Assembly (NCBI GenBank): GCA_021837305.1
Contig: JAKBGV010000002.1
Coordinates: 52,197-116,196, forward strand
Source of the DNA: Actinomycetes bacterium
GTDB lineage: Bacteria > Actinomycetota > Acidimicrobiia > Acidimicrobiales > RAAP-2
DNA: 64,000 nt
Reading direction: 5' to 3'
A program made the position numbers and the translations under genes. The notes beneath the pieces are model-generated. The model was not told the origin of the DNA. It worked only from the letters and a program-made list of their open reading frames with translations, and did no database searches. Positions 31,395-40,435 of this stretch are shown in pieces; position 1 is the first letter of the stretch; every line of letters starts with the position of its first letter.

Positions 31395-32189
31395 ATGGGG
31401 CTGCCCCTCTTCAACGCGAGTGACGATCCCGGTCCCTCCTTCCTCCACTTCGCTTTGCGCGCCGGACTGGTGGAGAACCCGATTGGTTCTGGCGTCGAGG
31501 GGCGCCACGCCACCACTGTGATTGCCGTGCGTTACGTCGGCGGCGTCGTCATGGTGGGTGACCGTCAGGCAACGAGCAACTACATCGCAAGTCGCGACGT
31601 GCGAAAGATTGAGGCGGCGGACCGCTTCACAGCCCTGGCGATCTCAGGGAGCGCCGCGCGCGGGATGGAATTCATCCGCATGGCCCAATTGTCCTTTGAG
31701 CACTACGAGAAGATGACCGACACGTCGCTCAGCCTCGAGGGCAAAGCCAACTACCTGTCGCCGATCATTCAACGCAATAACCTTGGCAGCCCGCTCATGG
31801 TGATCCCGCTGCTCGCCGGCTGGGACCCCAGCCATCGCGACGGACGGATCTTCGAGTACGACGGCGCCGGTGGCTGCTACGAGCGCCGTGACTTCGCGAC
31901 GATCGGCTCGGGTACCCCCTTCGCCGAGAGTGCGCTGCGCTTGGGATTCCGCGCTGACCTCGACCGTGAATCGGCCCTCGAGCTCGGCGCGCTCGCCATC
32001 TACGAGGCAGGGGACAACGACCCGAGCACGGGCGGCCCCGATTTCGTTCGAAACCTCTTCCCGATGATCATCACACTCGACGAGAACGGGTTCACCGAAC
32101 TTCCCGCCGAAGAGGTTGAGGCGCGATTCGTCGCTATCAACGAGCGTCGCACCCAGAGCCAGGGCATCGCGGGGGGCTCGCTGCGATGA
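31395..32189 (+). CDS. prcB: 20S proteasome beta subunit
   Basis: Catalytic Ntn-hydrolase subunit. The 264-residue precursor has a propeptide ending GRHA; cleavage exposes Thr40 as the nucleophile. The active-site Asp (D56 in VGDRQAT) and Lys71 are in place. The ATG immediately follows the pup stop codon. The propeptide is about 39 residues. Its stop overlaps the prcA start. Confidence 0.96.
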   Translation: MGLPLFNASDDPGPSFLHFALRAGLVENPIGSGVEGRHATTVIAVRYVGGVVMVGDRQATSNYIASRDVRKIEAADRFTALAISGSAARGMEFIRMAQLSFEHYEKMTDTSLSLEGKANYLSPIIQRNNLGSPLMVIPLLAGWDPSHRDGRIFEYDGAGGCYERRDFATIGSGTPFAESALRLGFRADLDRESALELGALAIYEAGDNDPSTGGPDFVRNLFPMIITLDENGFTELPAEEVEARFVAINERRTQSQGIAGGSLR

Positions 32190-32866
32190 GCAACTACTTC
32201 TACGTCTCGCCCGAACAGCTCATCAAGGACCGCGCGGAGTTCGCACAGAAAGGCATTGCCCGGGGTCGGTCGATCGTCGCGGCCATCTACGACGTCGGCG
32301 TGCTGATGGTCGCCGAGAACCCGTCGGCCTCCCTCAATAAGATTTCGGAGATCTACGACCGGATTGCTTTCGCGGGCGTGGGGAAGTACAACGAGTTCGA
32401 CCGACTGCGCGAGGCGGGCATCCGCTGGGCCGACGGCACGGGCTTCACGTACTCGCGCGAAGACGTCGACGCGCGCGCGCTCGCGAACTACTACGCCCAG
32501 CACATCGGGGACATGTTCACCGAAGGCCAAAAGCCCCTGGAGGTCGAAGTCCTCGTTGCCCAACTGGGAACGGCGATCCGCCCGACGAAACTCTTCCGCA
32601 TCGCCTACGAGGGGACGATATCCGACGAGCCCCGATTCGCGGTCCTCGGCGGGGACGCCGAGACGATCAAGGGTCGCTTCAGCGCCTCGGAGGCCGACCT
32701 CGAGCCGCTCGACGTGACGCTTCGCAACGCGGTGGCCGCCCTCGCGGGGGCCGATCGCACCATTGACGTGGCCGACCTCGAGGTCTGCGTGCTCCAGGAC
32801 ACCGGGGGCCGACGCACCTTCTCGAGACTCACCGACGAGCGAGTCGCGGCGCTACTCGGGACGTGA
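32186..32866 (+). CDS. prcA: 20S proteasome alpha subunit
   Basis: Forms the outer, gate-forming rings of the core particle and has no catalytic Thr. It has 226 residues. The N-terminal YVSPEQLIKDRAEFAQKGIARGRS is the alpha-subunit gate/helix H0 signature, followed by NPSASLNKISEIYDRIAFAGVG. The start overlaps prcB (ATGA). Confidence 0.96.
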   Translation: MSNYFYVSPEQLIKDRAEFAQKGIARGRSIVAAIYDVGVLMVAENPSASLNKISEIYDRIAFAGVGKYNEFDRLREAGIRWADGTGFTYSREDVDARALANYYAQHIGDMFTEGQKPLEVEVLVAQLGTAIRPTKLFRIAYEGTISDEPRFAVLGGDAETIKGRFSASEADLEPLDVTLRNAVAALAGADRTIDVADLEVCVLQDTGGRRTFSRLTDERVAALLGT

Positions 32867-32870
32867 GCTG

Positions 32871-34244
32871 ATGCTGCGGCGGATCTTCGGCGTCGAAACC
32901 GAGTACGGGGTCACGTTCTCGCTACGCGGTCAACGACGACTGAGCCCCGACGAGGTCTCGCGCTTCCTCTTTCGCAAGGTGGTCGCGTGGGGACGCTCCA
33001 GCAACGTATTCCTGGAGAATGGCAGCCGGCTCTACCTCGACGTGGGGAGCCATCCCGAGTACGCGACCGCGGAGTGCGACACGCTCAGCGACCTGGTCGC
33101 CCAGGACAAGGCTGGCGAGGCTATCCTGCGCGAACTCGTCTCCTACGCGCAAGAGCAACTGACCAATGAGGGCATCCGCGGCGACATCTTCCTCTTCAAG
33201 AACAACACCGACTCCTCGGGCAACTCCTATGGGTGCCACGAGAACTACTGCATCGAACGCTTCGACGACTTGTCACGCCTCGAACAAGTCTTCATCCCGT
33301 TCCTGATCAGCAGACAGATCTTTGCCGGGGCGGGCAAGGTCGTCACCACGCCCCGAGGCACGACGTACTCCATGAGTCAGCGCGCCGAGCACATCTGGGA
33401 GTCCATCTCGTCGGCCACGACGCGTAGCCGGCCAATCATCAACACCCGTGATGAGCCCCACGCCGACCCCGAGCGGTACCGGCGACTGCACGTGATTGTC
33501 GGCGACTCCAACATGAGCGAGTTCGCGACTTTCGTCAAAGTGGGCACCGCGGCCGTCGTGCTCGCGATGATCGAGGACCGCACGACCGTGCTGCGTGACT
33601 ACAACCTCGCCTCGCCGATCAACGCACTGCGCGACATCTCCTATGACCTGTGGAGCAAGGAGCCGATCAAGCTCGTGTCGGGACGCGACATGACCGCGAT
33701 CGAGATCCAAGACGACCTGTGCGAACGCGCCGAGCAGTTCGCGTCCAGCCGTGATCTACCGACCGACCAGGTCCTCGCGGTGCGCCTCTGGCGTCAGATG
33801 ATCGACGACTACCGCGCGGACCCGATGTCCCTCGCCGACCGCGTCGACTGGATCGCCAAACTGCAGATCATCGAGCGCGAGCGCGAGCGAAAGGGCCTGG
33901 CACTGAGTGACCCCAAGATCGCCCTCATCGACCTGCTCTATCACGACACCAGCGTGGAGCGCGGCCTGTACTACCGACGCCAGCAGCGGGGACACTTCCG
34001 GCGCGTGGTATGCGACGACGACATCGCCCGCGCCGCCTCCGAAGCGCCAACGACGACGCGTGCGCGTATGCGCGGTGCCTTCATCCGAGCGGCCAAGGAG
34101 TGGCGACGCGACTACACCGTCGACTGGGTGCACCTCAAGCTCAATGATGAGATGCAGCGCACCATCCTCCTCAAGGATCCGTTCAAGAGCACCGATGAGC
34201 GCTTCCAGCGGCTGCTCACGTCGATGGAGCGACGAGACTCGTAG
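32871..34244 (+). CDS. pafA: Pup-protein ligase
   Basis: Ligates the C-terminal Glu of Pup to substrate lysines using ATP. The 457 residues start at the ATG at 32871; the open frame further upstream overlaps prcA. The Mg-ATP-binding [38 protein letters not shown] and NTRDEPHADPE motifs are intact. It lacks the Dop loop, which separates it from dop in the same locus. In M. tuberculosis pafBC follows, but here lepB does. Confidence 0.95.
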   Translation: MLRRIFGVETEYGVTFSLRGQRRLSPDEVSRFLFRKVVAWGRSSNVFLENGSRLYLDVGSHPEYATAECDTLSDLVAQDKAGEAILRELVSYAQEQLTNEGIRGDIFLFKNNTDSSGNSYGCHENYCIERFDDLSRLEQVFIPFLISRQIFAGAGKVVTTPRGTTYSMSQRAEHIWESISSATTRSRPIINTRDEPHADPERYRRLHVIVGDSNMSEFATFVKVGTAAVVLAMIEDRTTVLRDYNLASPINALRDISYDLWSKEPIKLVSGRDMTAIEIQDDLCERAEQFASSRDLPTDQVLAVRLWRQMIDDYRADPMSLADRVDWIAKLQIIERERERKGLALSDPKIALIDLLYHDTSVERGLYYRRQQRGHFRRVVCDDDIARAASEAPTTTRARMRGAFIRAAKEWRRDYTVDWVHLKLNDEMQRTILLKDPFKSTDERFQRLLTSMERRDS

Positions 34245-34256
34245 AGGGCGGCCGAC

Positions 34257-34262
34257 TAGCCT
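34257..34262 (+). promoter_or_regulatory. -10 element of a leaderless promoter (lepB)
   Basis: TAGCCT, 6 nt before the GTG at 34269; shows that lepB starts a transcript of its own. Confidence 0.6.
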
Positions 34263-34268
34263 AACCAT

Positions 34269-34892
34269 GTGCCAAACGATCCCGTCGAGCCATCGACCTC
34301 TGGCGTTCCCGATGGCGGGGACCCCATCGAGACCATCGTGAAGGCGGTGGGCAAACCCCGGCGCCGGCGTCAATCCTTCTTGGAATGGGTAATCATCCTC
34401 GTCGTGGCGGCGGGGGCGTCGTGGTTCCTTCGCTCATACGCCTTCCAGACGTTCTGGATTCCCTCCGGCTCGATGGAACCGACGCTCATGATCGGTGACC
34501 ACGTGCTCGTCAACAAGCTCAGCGTGACTCTTGGCACGATCAATCGCGGCGACGTGGTGGTCTTTCGCGCCCCCGAAGCGGCCCACATCCAGTGCAATGA
34601 CAACATACCCATCTACGTGAAGCGGGTCATCGGCCTACCCGGTGACCACCTGACGTCCAAGGGGAACACGATCTACGTCAACGGCAAGCCGTTGAACGAG
34701 AACTGGCCCCACACCGAACCGCTCAATCGGCCGATCGGCAACGTGACCGTGCCGGCGCACTCGTACTTCATGATTGGCGACAACCACGCCAACTCCTGTG
34801 ACAGTCGGTATTGGGGGTCGCTGCCGGCCAGTGACATCATCGGCAAAGTCTTCCTGCGCATTTGGCCTCTCACGCGGTTCGGGCCGGTCTAA
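34269..34892 (+). CDS. lepB: Signal peptidase I
   Basis: A membrane serine/lysine protease that removes signal peptides from exported proteins. It has 207 residues: a cytoplasmic N-terminal region, one transmembrane segment (about 39-57), then the catalytic domain. Catalytic Ser68 lies in PSGSMEPT and Lys118 in YVKRVIGLPGD, with the box E motif GDNHANSCDSR. It lies between pafA and tatA, linking the locus to export genes. Confidence 0.94.
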   Translation: MPNDPVEPSTSGVPDGGDPIETIVKAVGKPRRRRQSFLEWVIILVVAAGASWFLRSYAFQTFWIPSGSMEPTLMIGDHVLVNKLSVTLGTINRGDVVVFRAPEAAHIQCNDNIPIYVKRVIGLPGDHLTSKGNTIYVNGKPLNENWPHTEPLNRPIGNVTVPAHSYFMIGDNHANSCDSRYWGSLPASDIIGKVFLRIWPLTRFGPV

Positions 34893-34912
34893 AAGCATCC
34901 CGCTCGCCCCCC

Positions 34913-34918
34913 TACAAT
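34913..34918 (+). promoter_or_regulatory. -10 element of a leaderless promoter (tatA-tatC-helicase)
   Basis: TACAAT, 6 nt before the GTG at 34925; an almost ideal -10. It rules out the longer upstream frame that overlaps lepB. Confidence 0.65.
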
Positions 34919-34924
34919 GGGGGA

Positions 34925-35353
34925 GTGTTCAGCCTAAGCCCGATCAAGATCATGGTCATCGTCGCCGTGGTCCTCTTGTTGTTGGGTCCTGACAAGCTGC
35001 CCGAAGTCGCGCACAAGCTCGGCGCCAGTTGGCGCGCGATTAAGCGGATCCAGGAACGCGTCGAAGAGGAGGTCCGCGAGGTGATCCCCGATCTGCCGAG
35101 CGCGGGGGACATCGCCCGTGTGGTGCGAAGCCCCGTCAACCTTCTCAACGAACTCGCGAACCGCGCGGACCTGCGCGACAGCATGGGAACGAACGCCGAT
35201 GTCACGCCGAGCGACGTTGCCGAATCAGAAGCCGGCCCGACGAGTCCACGGGAGACTCGATCGTCTCCGCCGAACCCGTTGACGACCCCAGTGTCGCCAC
35301 GAACAGCACCAACCCCCGATGATTCGTCTCCCGTCGACCCCTCGCTGAACTGA
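34925..35353 (+). CDS. tatA: Sec-independent translocase component TatA/TatB-like
   Basis: 142 residues from the leaderless GTG. A short N-terminal transmembrane helix (IKIMVIVAVVLLLLG) is followed by the hinge DKLPEVAHKLG and an amphipathic helix, the Tat pilin-like layout. A long Pro/Ser/Thr-rich tail makes it closer in length to TatB. It is immediately upstream of tatC; TatA versus TatB cannot be decided from sequence alone. Confidence 0.85.
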   Translation: MFSLSPIKIMVIVAVVLLLLGPDKLPEVAHKLGASWRAIKRIQERVEEEVREVIPDLPSAGDIARVVRSPVNLLNELANRADLRDSMGTNADVTPSDVAESEAGPTSPRETRSSPPNPLTTPVSPRTAPTPDDSSPVDPSLN

Positions 35354-35359
35354 CCCGAC

Positions 35360-36088
35360 GTGTCGAAATTTCGAAAGGCCGAGTCCGGGATGACCCTGGC
35401 CGAACACCTCGCTGAAGCCCGGCGGCGCTTCTTAATATCGGCGGCCTCGATCATCGTGCTCGGCATCGCGGCCTTTATGCTCTACTCGCCGATTCTGCGC
35501 ATCCTCCAGCAGCCCTACTGCCACGCTGAGCCCGGCCACTGCCTGTTCCTCGTCACCAACCCGCTCGACGGGCTCACGCTACGCATCAAGATCGCCTTCT
35601 TCGGCGGGCTGTTATTCGCCTTGCCCATCGTCTTTTGGCACGTCTGGCGATTCATCACGCCAGGACTGAAGGCTTCCGAACGGCGCTACGCAGTGCCCTT
35701 CGTCTCGGCGTCCTTCGCCTTCTTCGCCGCCGGCGTGGTCGTCGCGTACTTCAGCTTCGGCCACGCGATCAAGTTCCTCCAGTCGATCGGTGGCAGCACC
35801 CTGGTCTCCTACTACAACCCGAACCAGTACCTCAGCCTCTTCGTGATGATGATGTTCATCTTCGGGGTGACCTTCGAGTTCCCCGTGGTGCTCGTGGCAC
35901 TCGAGCTCGCCCGCATCGTGACACCCCGTCAACTGCTGCATTCGTGGCGCTATGCGCTCATCGCGATCACGATCGCGGCGGCGGTCTTCACGCCGAGCGG
36001 CGACCCTCTGTCGATGCTCGCGCTCGCAGTGCCGCTCACCGCCTTCTACTTCCTCGCCATCGGGGTCGGCAAGTTGCTGCGTCGGTGA
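35360..36088 (+). CDS. tatC: Sec-independent translocase TatC
   Basis: Multispanning receptor of the twin-arginine export system. It has 242 residues with six transmembrane segments. The N-terminal MTLAEHLAEARRR corresponds to the conserved M(x)HLxELR cytoplasmic motif, and WRFITPGL and FGVTFEFPVV are typical. The GTG start is 6 bp after the tatA stop; the stop overlaps the helicase start. Confidence 0.94.
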   Translation: MSKFRKAESGMTLAEHLAEARRRFLISAASIIVLGIAAFMLYSPILRILQQPYCHAEPGHCLFLVTNPLDGLTLRIKIAFFGGLLFALPIVFWHVWRFITPGLKASERRYAVPFVSASFAFFAAGVVVAYFSFGHAIKFLQSIGGSTLVSYYNPNQYLSLFVMMMFIFGVTFEFPVVLVALELARIVTPRQLLHSWRYALIAITIAAAVFTPSGDPLSMLALAVPLTAFYFLAIGVGKLLRR

Positions 36089-38211
36089 AACGCGACCTGC
36101 GTTCCACCTTCGTCGACGAACTCGGCTTCGGCCTAGACGACTTCCAGCGCGAGGCGCTCGACGCCGTCGACCGGGGCGTGAACGTCCTCGTGAGCGCCCC
36201 GACTGGTTCGGGTAAGACGTTGATCGCCACCTACGCGATCACCCGCACGACCCACGAGACCCGGCGAGCTTTCTACACGACGCCCTTGAAGGCCCTCTCG
36301 AATCAGAAGTATCACGAGCTCGTCGACCGTTTCGGCGCTGACCGAGTCGGTCTGCTGACCGGCGACACGTCGATCAATCGCGGCGCCGACATCGTCGTGA
36401 TGACCACCGAGGTACTGCGCAACATGCTGCTCACTGATTCGGGCCAGTTGCGTTCGCTCGGACTCGTCGTCCTCGACGAGGTCCACTACCTCCAAGACCC
36501 CTATCGCGGTGGCGTCTGGGAGGAGGTGCTCATCTTGACACCACCGTCTATCCAGTTCGTCGCGCTCTCGGCGACCGTCGGCAACGCGACCTTCCTCGGG
36601 GAATGGCTGAGCGAGGTCCGCGGTCATACCGAGGTCGTCATTGAGCGGGAGCGGCCGATCACCCTGCACAACCACGTCGCCGTCGTGCGTCGTGGCCAGA
36701 CCGCCGCCGAGGTCGAGGACCTGCTCGTTGAAGGTCGTCTCGCCGACGGGGCACGGCGCATCGACAACCTCATGAAGGCCTCGCGAAAGTTCCGTCCGGG
36801 CCCCAAATGGCGCGGACCTCGCTCCTCGGCGCCGCCGCCGCCCTTCCGGTCCCCGCGCCGCAGCGAACTGCTCAATGCGTTGGAGGCGAACGATCTGCTG
36901 CCCGCCATCGTCTTCATCTTTTCGCGCGCGGCCTGTGACGACGCCGTCGCGCAGTGCCGACGCGACGGGCTGCGCTTCACCTCCAGTGACGAACGAGCCG
37001 AGATCGAGCGCATCGCCGAACTTCGCCTCTCGAGCTTCACCGACGACGACCTGCGCGCCCTCGAGTACGCCGACTTCCTCGAGGGGCTCGTCCGCGGCCT
37101 CGCGGCCCACCACGCGGGCATGGTCCCGGCCTTTCGTGAGATTGTCGAGGCCTGCTTCGAGCGCAATCTGCTCGGCGCGGTCTTTGCGACCGAGACGCTC
37201 GCGCTCGGGGTGAATATGCCGGCGCGCTCGGTCGCCCTCGAGCGCTTCACCAAGTACTCCGACGCGGGCCGTCAGTTCCTCACGAGCGCCGAGTACTCCC
37301 AGATGACCGGCCGAGCCGGGCGTCGAGGACTCGACGACGAGGGCCACGCCATCGTCTGTTTCAGCCCCGAGATCGCGCTGTCCGATGTGGGTCGCGTGGC
37401 GCTGGCTGCGCCGGGCGACCTGCACTCCTCGTTTCGACCCACGTACAACTTCACGGCCAACCTCATCAACCATTTCGACCAGGAGACGGCGACCAACGTG
37501 GTCGAGCGCTCCTTCGCCCAGTTCGAGTCCGACCGACGTCCGGGTGGCTCCAAGCGATCCCTCAGCGAGCAGTTGCGCGCTCGCCACCACGTCCTCGAGA
37601 CGCTCGGCTACGCCGAGGGGTGGACGTTGAACCCCGACGGGCAGCTCCTGCGCTCGCTGTACCACGAGAGCGACCTCCTCGTCGCCGAGGCCCTGCGCGA
37701 GGGGCTCTTCGACGGGCTCGACGGCGCGGCCGTCGCGGGACTCGCGTCGTGCTTCGTCTACGAGCCGCGCCGGGCGCGCCGCGCACCCAATGCCGCCAAG
37801 ACCGTCACGACCAAGAAACGCCGCACGATCCCCGACCGGATCGGCAGTGACCGACGCACGTCACTCGACGAGCGCATCCGGGCGCTCACGGTCATCGCCG
37901 CGACGGTGCACCAGGTCGAAGAGCAGTTCCAGGTGCCCCACGGCCGCGGCCCCGATGGCGCCTTCGCCACGACCATCACGGCCTGGTCGAGGGGGGCGGC
38001 GCTCGGAACGGTCCTTGACGTGGCCGACGTCGAGATCGGCCAGACCTCGCCGGGGGACTTCGTTCGAATCGCCAAACAGGTCGCGGACCTGTGCGAACAA
38101 CTCGCGCGGCTCACTCAGCTGGGCGACGTCGCTGATCAGGCCGCGATCGCCCGTGACTCGCTGGTGCGCAGTGTCGTCGCCAGCGCGACGACGGTCCACC
38201 CCTTCGCCTGA
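36085..38211 (+). CDS. helY: DEAD/DEAH-box helicase, HelY/Ski2-like
   Basis: A 708-residue superfamily 2 RNA helicase. The GTG overlaps the tatC stop (GTGA); the longer open frame runs through tatC. Motifs in order are Q-like DDFQREALDAV, Walker A APTGSGKT, DEVHY (motif II), SATVGN (III), and the C-terminal ATETLALGVNMPAR and QMTGRAGRRGLDD (VI). The C-terminal domain resembles the DSHCT region. The position after tatAC matches Rv2092c in M. tuberculosis. Confidence 0.9.
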   Translation: MKRDLRSTFVDELGFGLDDFQREALDAVDRGVNVLVSAPTGSGKTLIATYAITRTTHETRRAFYTTPLKALSNQKYHELVDRFGADRVGLLTGDTSINRGADIVVMTTEVLRNMLLTDSGQLRSLGLVVLDEVHYLQDPYRGGVWEEVLILTPPSIQFVALSATVGNATFLGEWLSEVRGHTEVVIERERPITLHNHVAVVRRGQTAAEVEDLLVEGRLADGARRIDNLMKASRKFRPGPKWRGPRSSAPPPPFRSPRRSELLNALEANDLLPAIVFIFSRAACDDAVAQCRRDGLRFTSSDERAEIERIAELRLSSFTDDDLRALEYADFLEGLVRGLAAHHAGMVPAFREIVEACFERNLLGAVFATETLALGVNMPARSVALERFTKYSDAGRQFLTSAEYSQMTGRAGRRGLDDEGHAIVCFSPEIALSDVGRVALAAPGDLHSSFRPTYNFTANLINHFDQETATNVVERSFAQFESDRRPGGSKRSLSEQLRARHHVLETLGYAEGWTLNPDGQLLRSLYHESDLLVAEALREGLFDGLDGAAVAGLASCFVYEPRRARRAPNAAKTVTTKKRRTIPDRIGSDRRTSLDERIRALTVIAATVHQVEEQFQVPHGRGPDGAFATTITAWSRGAALGTVLDVADVEIGQTSPGDFVRIAKQVADLCEQLARLTQLGDVADQAAIARDSLVRSVVASATTVHPFA

Positions 38212-38220
38212 CGCTGGCCC

Positions 38221-38226
38221 TAATGT
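38221..38226 (+). promoter_or_regulatory. Candidate -10 element of the ThyX-like gene
   Basis: TAATGT, 9 nt before the ATG at 38236, implying a leader of only a few bases. Confidence 0.4.
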
Positions 38227-38235
38227 CTACGTGTC

Positions 38236-39861
38236 ATGCACGCTTATGTCGCGGAAGAGTTCACCGAGACCGAGCGAGCGGTATTGCGCCGATACTTCAC
38301 CAACCTCGACGGACCGGTCTTCGCCCTGGTCAACCTCCCCGAGGTCGTCAAGGGGGCCTTGTTCGCCCGGTACTCTCGCGCAACCAAGAGCCTCCGGCGG
38401 CTCTTCCTCGATGAGTTCGTCGACGACTTGGACCTGACCGGAGACGCCTCAATCGACGCCACAGTCGGCGTCGGGCGTGCCGACGAGCTCTACCAACGCA
38501 TCTTCTTCGAGTACGGCGACGACTCGGTCGCCCAACTCGGGGGAGTCCATCTCGCCTGTGAACAGGCGAGTAACGTGCTCACTAAGGTCCTCGAGCGCGG
38601 CAGACTCATGAGCTATCTCGAGCAGTCGACGCGCTACCTCGGCTACGACCGGCGCCTGGCCAACGGCCACTACCGCTTCTACCGTGACCACGACGTGCTC
38701 GAATCGCGCTTCGGTGCGCGCTACGTCGGTGAGATGGACCGCATGTTCGACACCTACGCCGCGCTGCTGCCGCGTATGACGGAGTGGCTGAGTGTGCGCT
38801 ACCCCAAGACCCCCGAGGACACCGACTTCGTCTATCACCAAGCGATCCGAGCCAAGGCCCTGGACGCCGTGCGGGGGCTGTTGCCCGCCAGTGCCCTGTC
38901 GAACCTGGGTATCTACGGCTCCGGTCAGGCCTACGAGAGCCTCTTGCTGCGCATGCGCGCCCACCCGTTACCCGAGGTCAACCACTACGCGGGGCTGATG
39001 CAGCGAGAACTCGAAAAGGTCATCCCATCGTTCCTCAAGCGTCTCGACGTCCCCGAGCGCGGAGGCGAGTGGGTCACCTACCTGGCCGACAAGCGCGCTC
39101 GAACCACCGCGTTGCTCGCGCGGTGGGGAACCCCCGACGTCAAGGACGACAACCCGTCCCGGGTTCATCTGATCGCCTTTGACCCCGACGGCGAGCGCCG
39201 AGTGCTCGAGGCCATCGTCTTTGAGACCACCGGGCTCTCGACCGCCGCCGCCGAGGCGACGGTGGCGTCACTGAGCGACTTCCAGCGTCGAGAGCTCATG
39301 GCGACCTACGTAGGCCATCGAACCAACCGGCGCCACCGACCGGGACGGGCCTTCGAACAGACGACCTATGAGTTCGAGCTCGTCACCGACTACGGCGCCT
39401 TTCGCGATCTCCAGCGTCACCGGCTCGCGACCATCGAGTGGCAGCCCCTCACCGCCGACCTCGGCTACGAGGTGCCCGAGATCGTGCGCGAGGCCGGGCT
39501 CGACCAGCCCTACGTCGAGTCCCTCGAGCGTTCCGCCGAGTTCGCACGCGACCTCGCCGAGGAGTTCCCCGTCCAGAGCCAGTACTGCGTGGCGCTGGCC
39601 TTTCACATCCGGTACCGGATCTTGATGAACGCCCGTGAGGCGATGCACCTCATCGAGCTGCGTTCGAGTCCCCAGGGCCACGCGAACTACCGGCGCGTGG
39701 CCCACGACATGGCCCGACTGATCCGCGGCGAGGCGCACCATGGCCTAATCGCAGATTCTATGCAATTTGTAGACTATTCCGACACCGACCTCGAGCGTCT
39801 GGAGGCGGAACGTCGCGCCGAACGGGCCCGCGCCGAGCGCGGGCGGCCGGGACTTTCGTAA
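38236..39861 (+). CDS. Double-length ThyX-like protein (FAD-dependent thymidylate synthase family)
   Basis: ThyX methylates dUMP with FAD and methylene-tetrahydrofolate. Normal ThyX has about 220-250 residues; this protein has 541 and appears to be two ThyX-like domains in tandem. The canonical motif is RHRxxSxNExSxRY. In the first half, residues 121-134 read RGRLMSYLEQSTRY: the central His becomes Gly and Asn becomes Leu, but Ser, Glu, Ser, Arg and Tyr are kept. In the second half RHR (394-396) is intact, but the following Ser/Asn/Glu/Ser/Arg/Tyr positions are lost (LATIEWQPLTADL). A C-terminal LRSSPQGHANYRR resembles the family's late substrate-binding region. It could be an active pseudo-heterodimer or a different nucleotide enzyme. 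Confidence 0.75.
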   Translation: MHAYVAEEFTETERAVLRRYFTNLDGPVFALVNLPEVVKGALFARYSRATKSLRRLFLDEFVDDLDLTGDASIDATVGVGRADELYQRIFFEYGDDSVAQLGGVHLACEQASNVLTKVLERGRLMSYLEQSTRYLGYDRRLANGHYRFYRDHDVLESRFGARYVGEMDRMFDTYAALLPRMTEWLSVRYPKTPEDTDFVYHQAIRAKALDAVRGLLPASALSNLGIYGSGQAYESLLLRMRAHPLPEVNHYAGLMQRELEKVIPSFLKRLDVPERGGEWVTYLADKRARTTALLARWGTPDVKDDNPSRVHLIAFDPDGERRVLEAIVFETTGLSTAAAEATVASLSDFQRRELMATYVGHRTNRRHRPGRAFEQTTYEFELVTDYGAFRDLQRHRLATIEWQPLTADLGYEVPEIVREAGLDQPYVESLERSAEFARDLAEEFPVQSQYCVALAFHIRYRILMNAREAMHLIELRSSPQGHANYRRVAHDMARLIRGEAHHGLIADSMQFVDYSDTDLERLEAERRAERARAERGRPGLS

Positions 39862-39901
39862 CAGATTCGTCAGGGTCCCGCACGCCAGCGCAAAAAGGTT
39901 C

Positions 39902-39907
39902 TACACT
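39902..39907 (+). promoter_or_regulatory. Candidate -10 element of the DUF4193 gene
   Basis: TACACT, 25 bp before the ATG, followed by a GAGAGGGAA ribosome-binding site: a conventional leadered promoter. Confidence 0.4.
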
Positions 39908-39932
39908 GCCAGCGCTACTGAGAGGGAATTAG

Positions 39933-40412
39933 ATGGTGCGTGACAGCGATAACGACGAGGTGTTCGACGAAGAGGAGCTCGCGGAGGGCTTCGACGAGGA
40001 GATCGTGGGCGACGAGATCGATGCTGAGGAGCTCGACACCGACGACCTCGAAGTCGACGAACTAGACGTCGACGAGGCCGCCGAGGACGCCGAGGACGCC
40101 GACATCGTGGACGATGTCGAGGATGCCGAGGACGTGGTCGAAGCGGCCGTCGCAATCATCGAGGACGACGACGATGTCGTCGACGACTCCGACGTGGAAC
40201 TGGCCCTGGACGAAGTTCTCGCCGAGACGATCCTGCGCACCAGCGTGCCCGAGGACGACGATGAGGTCAGTGACCCCGAGTTAGGCGCCGACGTCGCCGA
40301 GGCGATCCTGCCCAAGCAGGACGACGAGTTCCGGTGTTCGTCCTGCCGGTTGTTGAAGAAGACGAGCCAACTGGCTGATTCGGCGCACATGCTCTGTCGC
40401 GACTGCGTCTAG
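39933..40412 (+). CDS. DUF4193-family zinc-ribbon protein with a long acidic N-terminus
   Basis: 159 residues. The first 110 or so are almost entirely Asp/Glu/Val/Ala. The end, LPKQDDEFRCSSCRLLKK and then MLCRDCV, matches the CxxC...CxxC knuckle of actinobacterial DUF4193 proteins such as Rv2699c, which have a shorter N-terminus. The acidic arm could mimic nucleic acid or bind basic proteins. The ATG follows GAGAGGGAA. Function unknown in the family. Confidence 0.8.
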   Translation: MVRDSDNDEVFDEEELAEGFDEEIVGDEIDAEELDTDDLEVDELDVDEAAEDAEDADIVDDVEDAEDVVEAAVAIIEDDDDVVDDSDVELALDEVLAETILRTSVPEDDDEVSDPELGADVAEAILPKQDDEFRCSSCRLLKKTSQLADSAHMLCRDCV

Positions 40413-40435
40413 TCGAGCGGGATCGGGTCGGCGCC

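Noticed and set aside
36133..37665. 510-codon antisense ORF opposite the helicase
   Set aside because: Antisense shadow of a well-conserved helicase; translation resembles no family.
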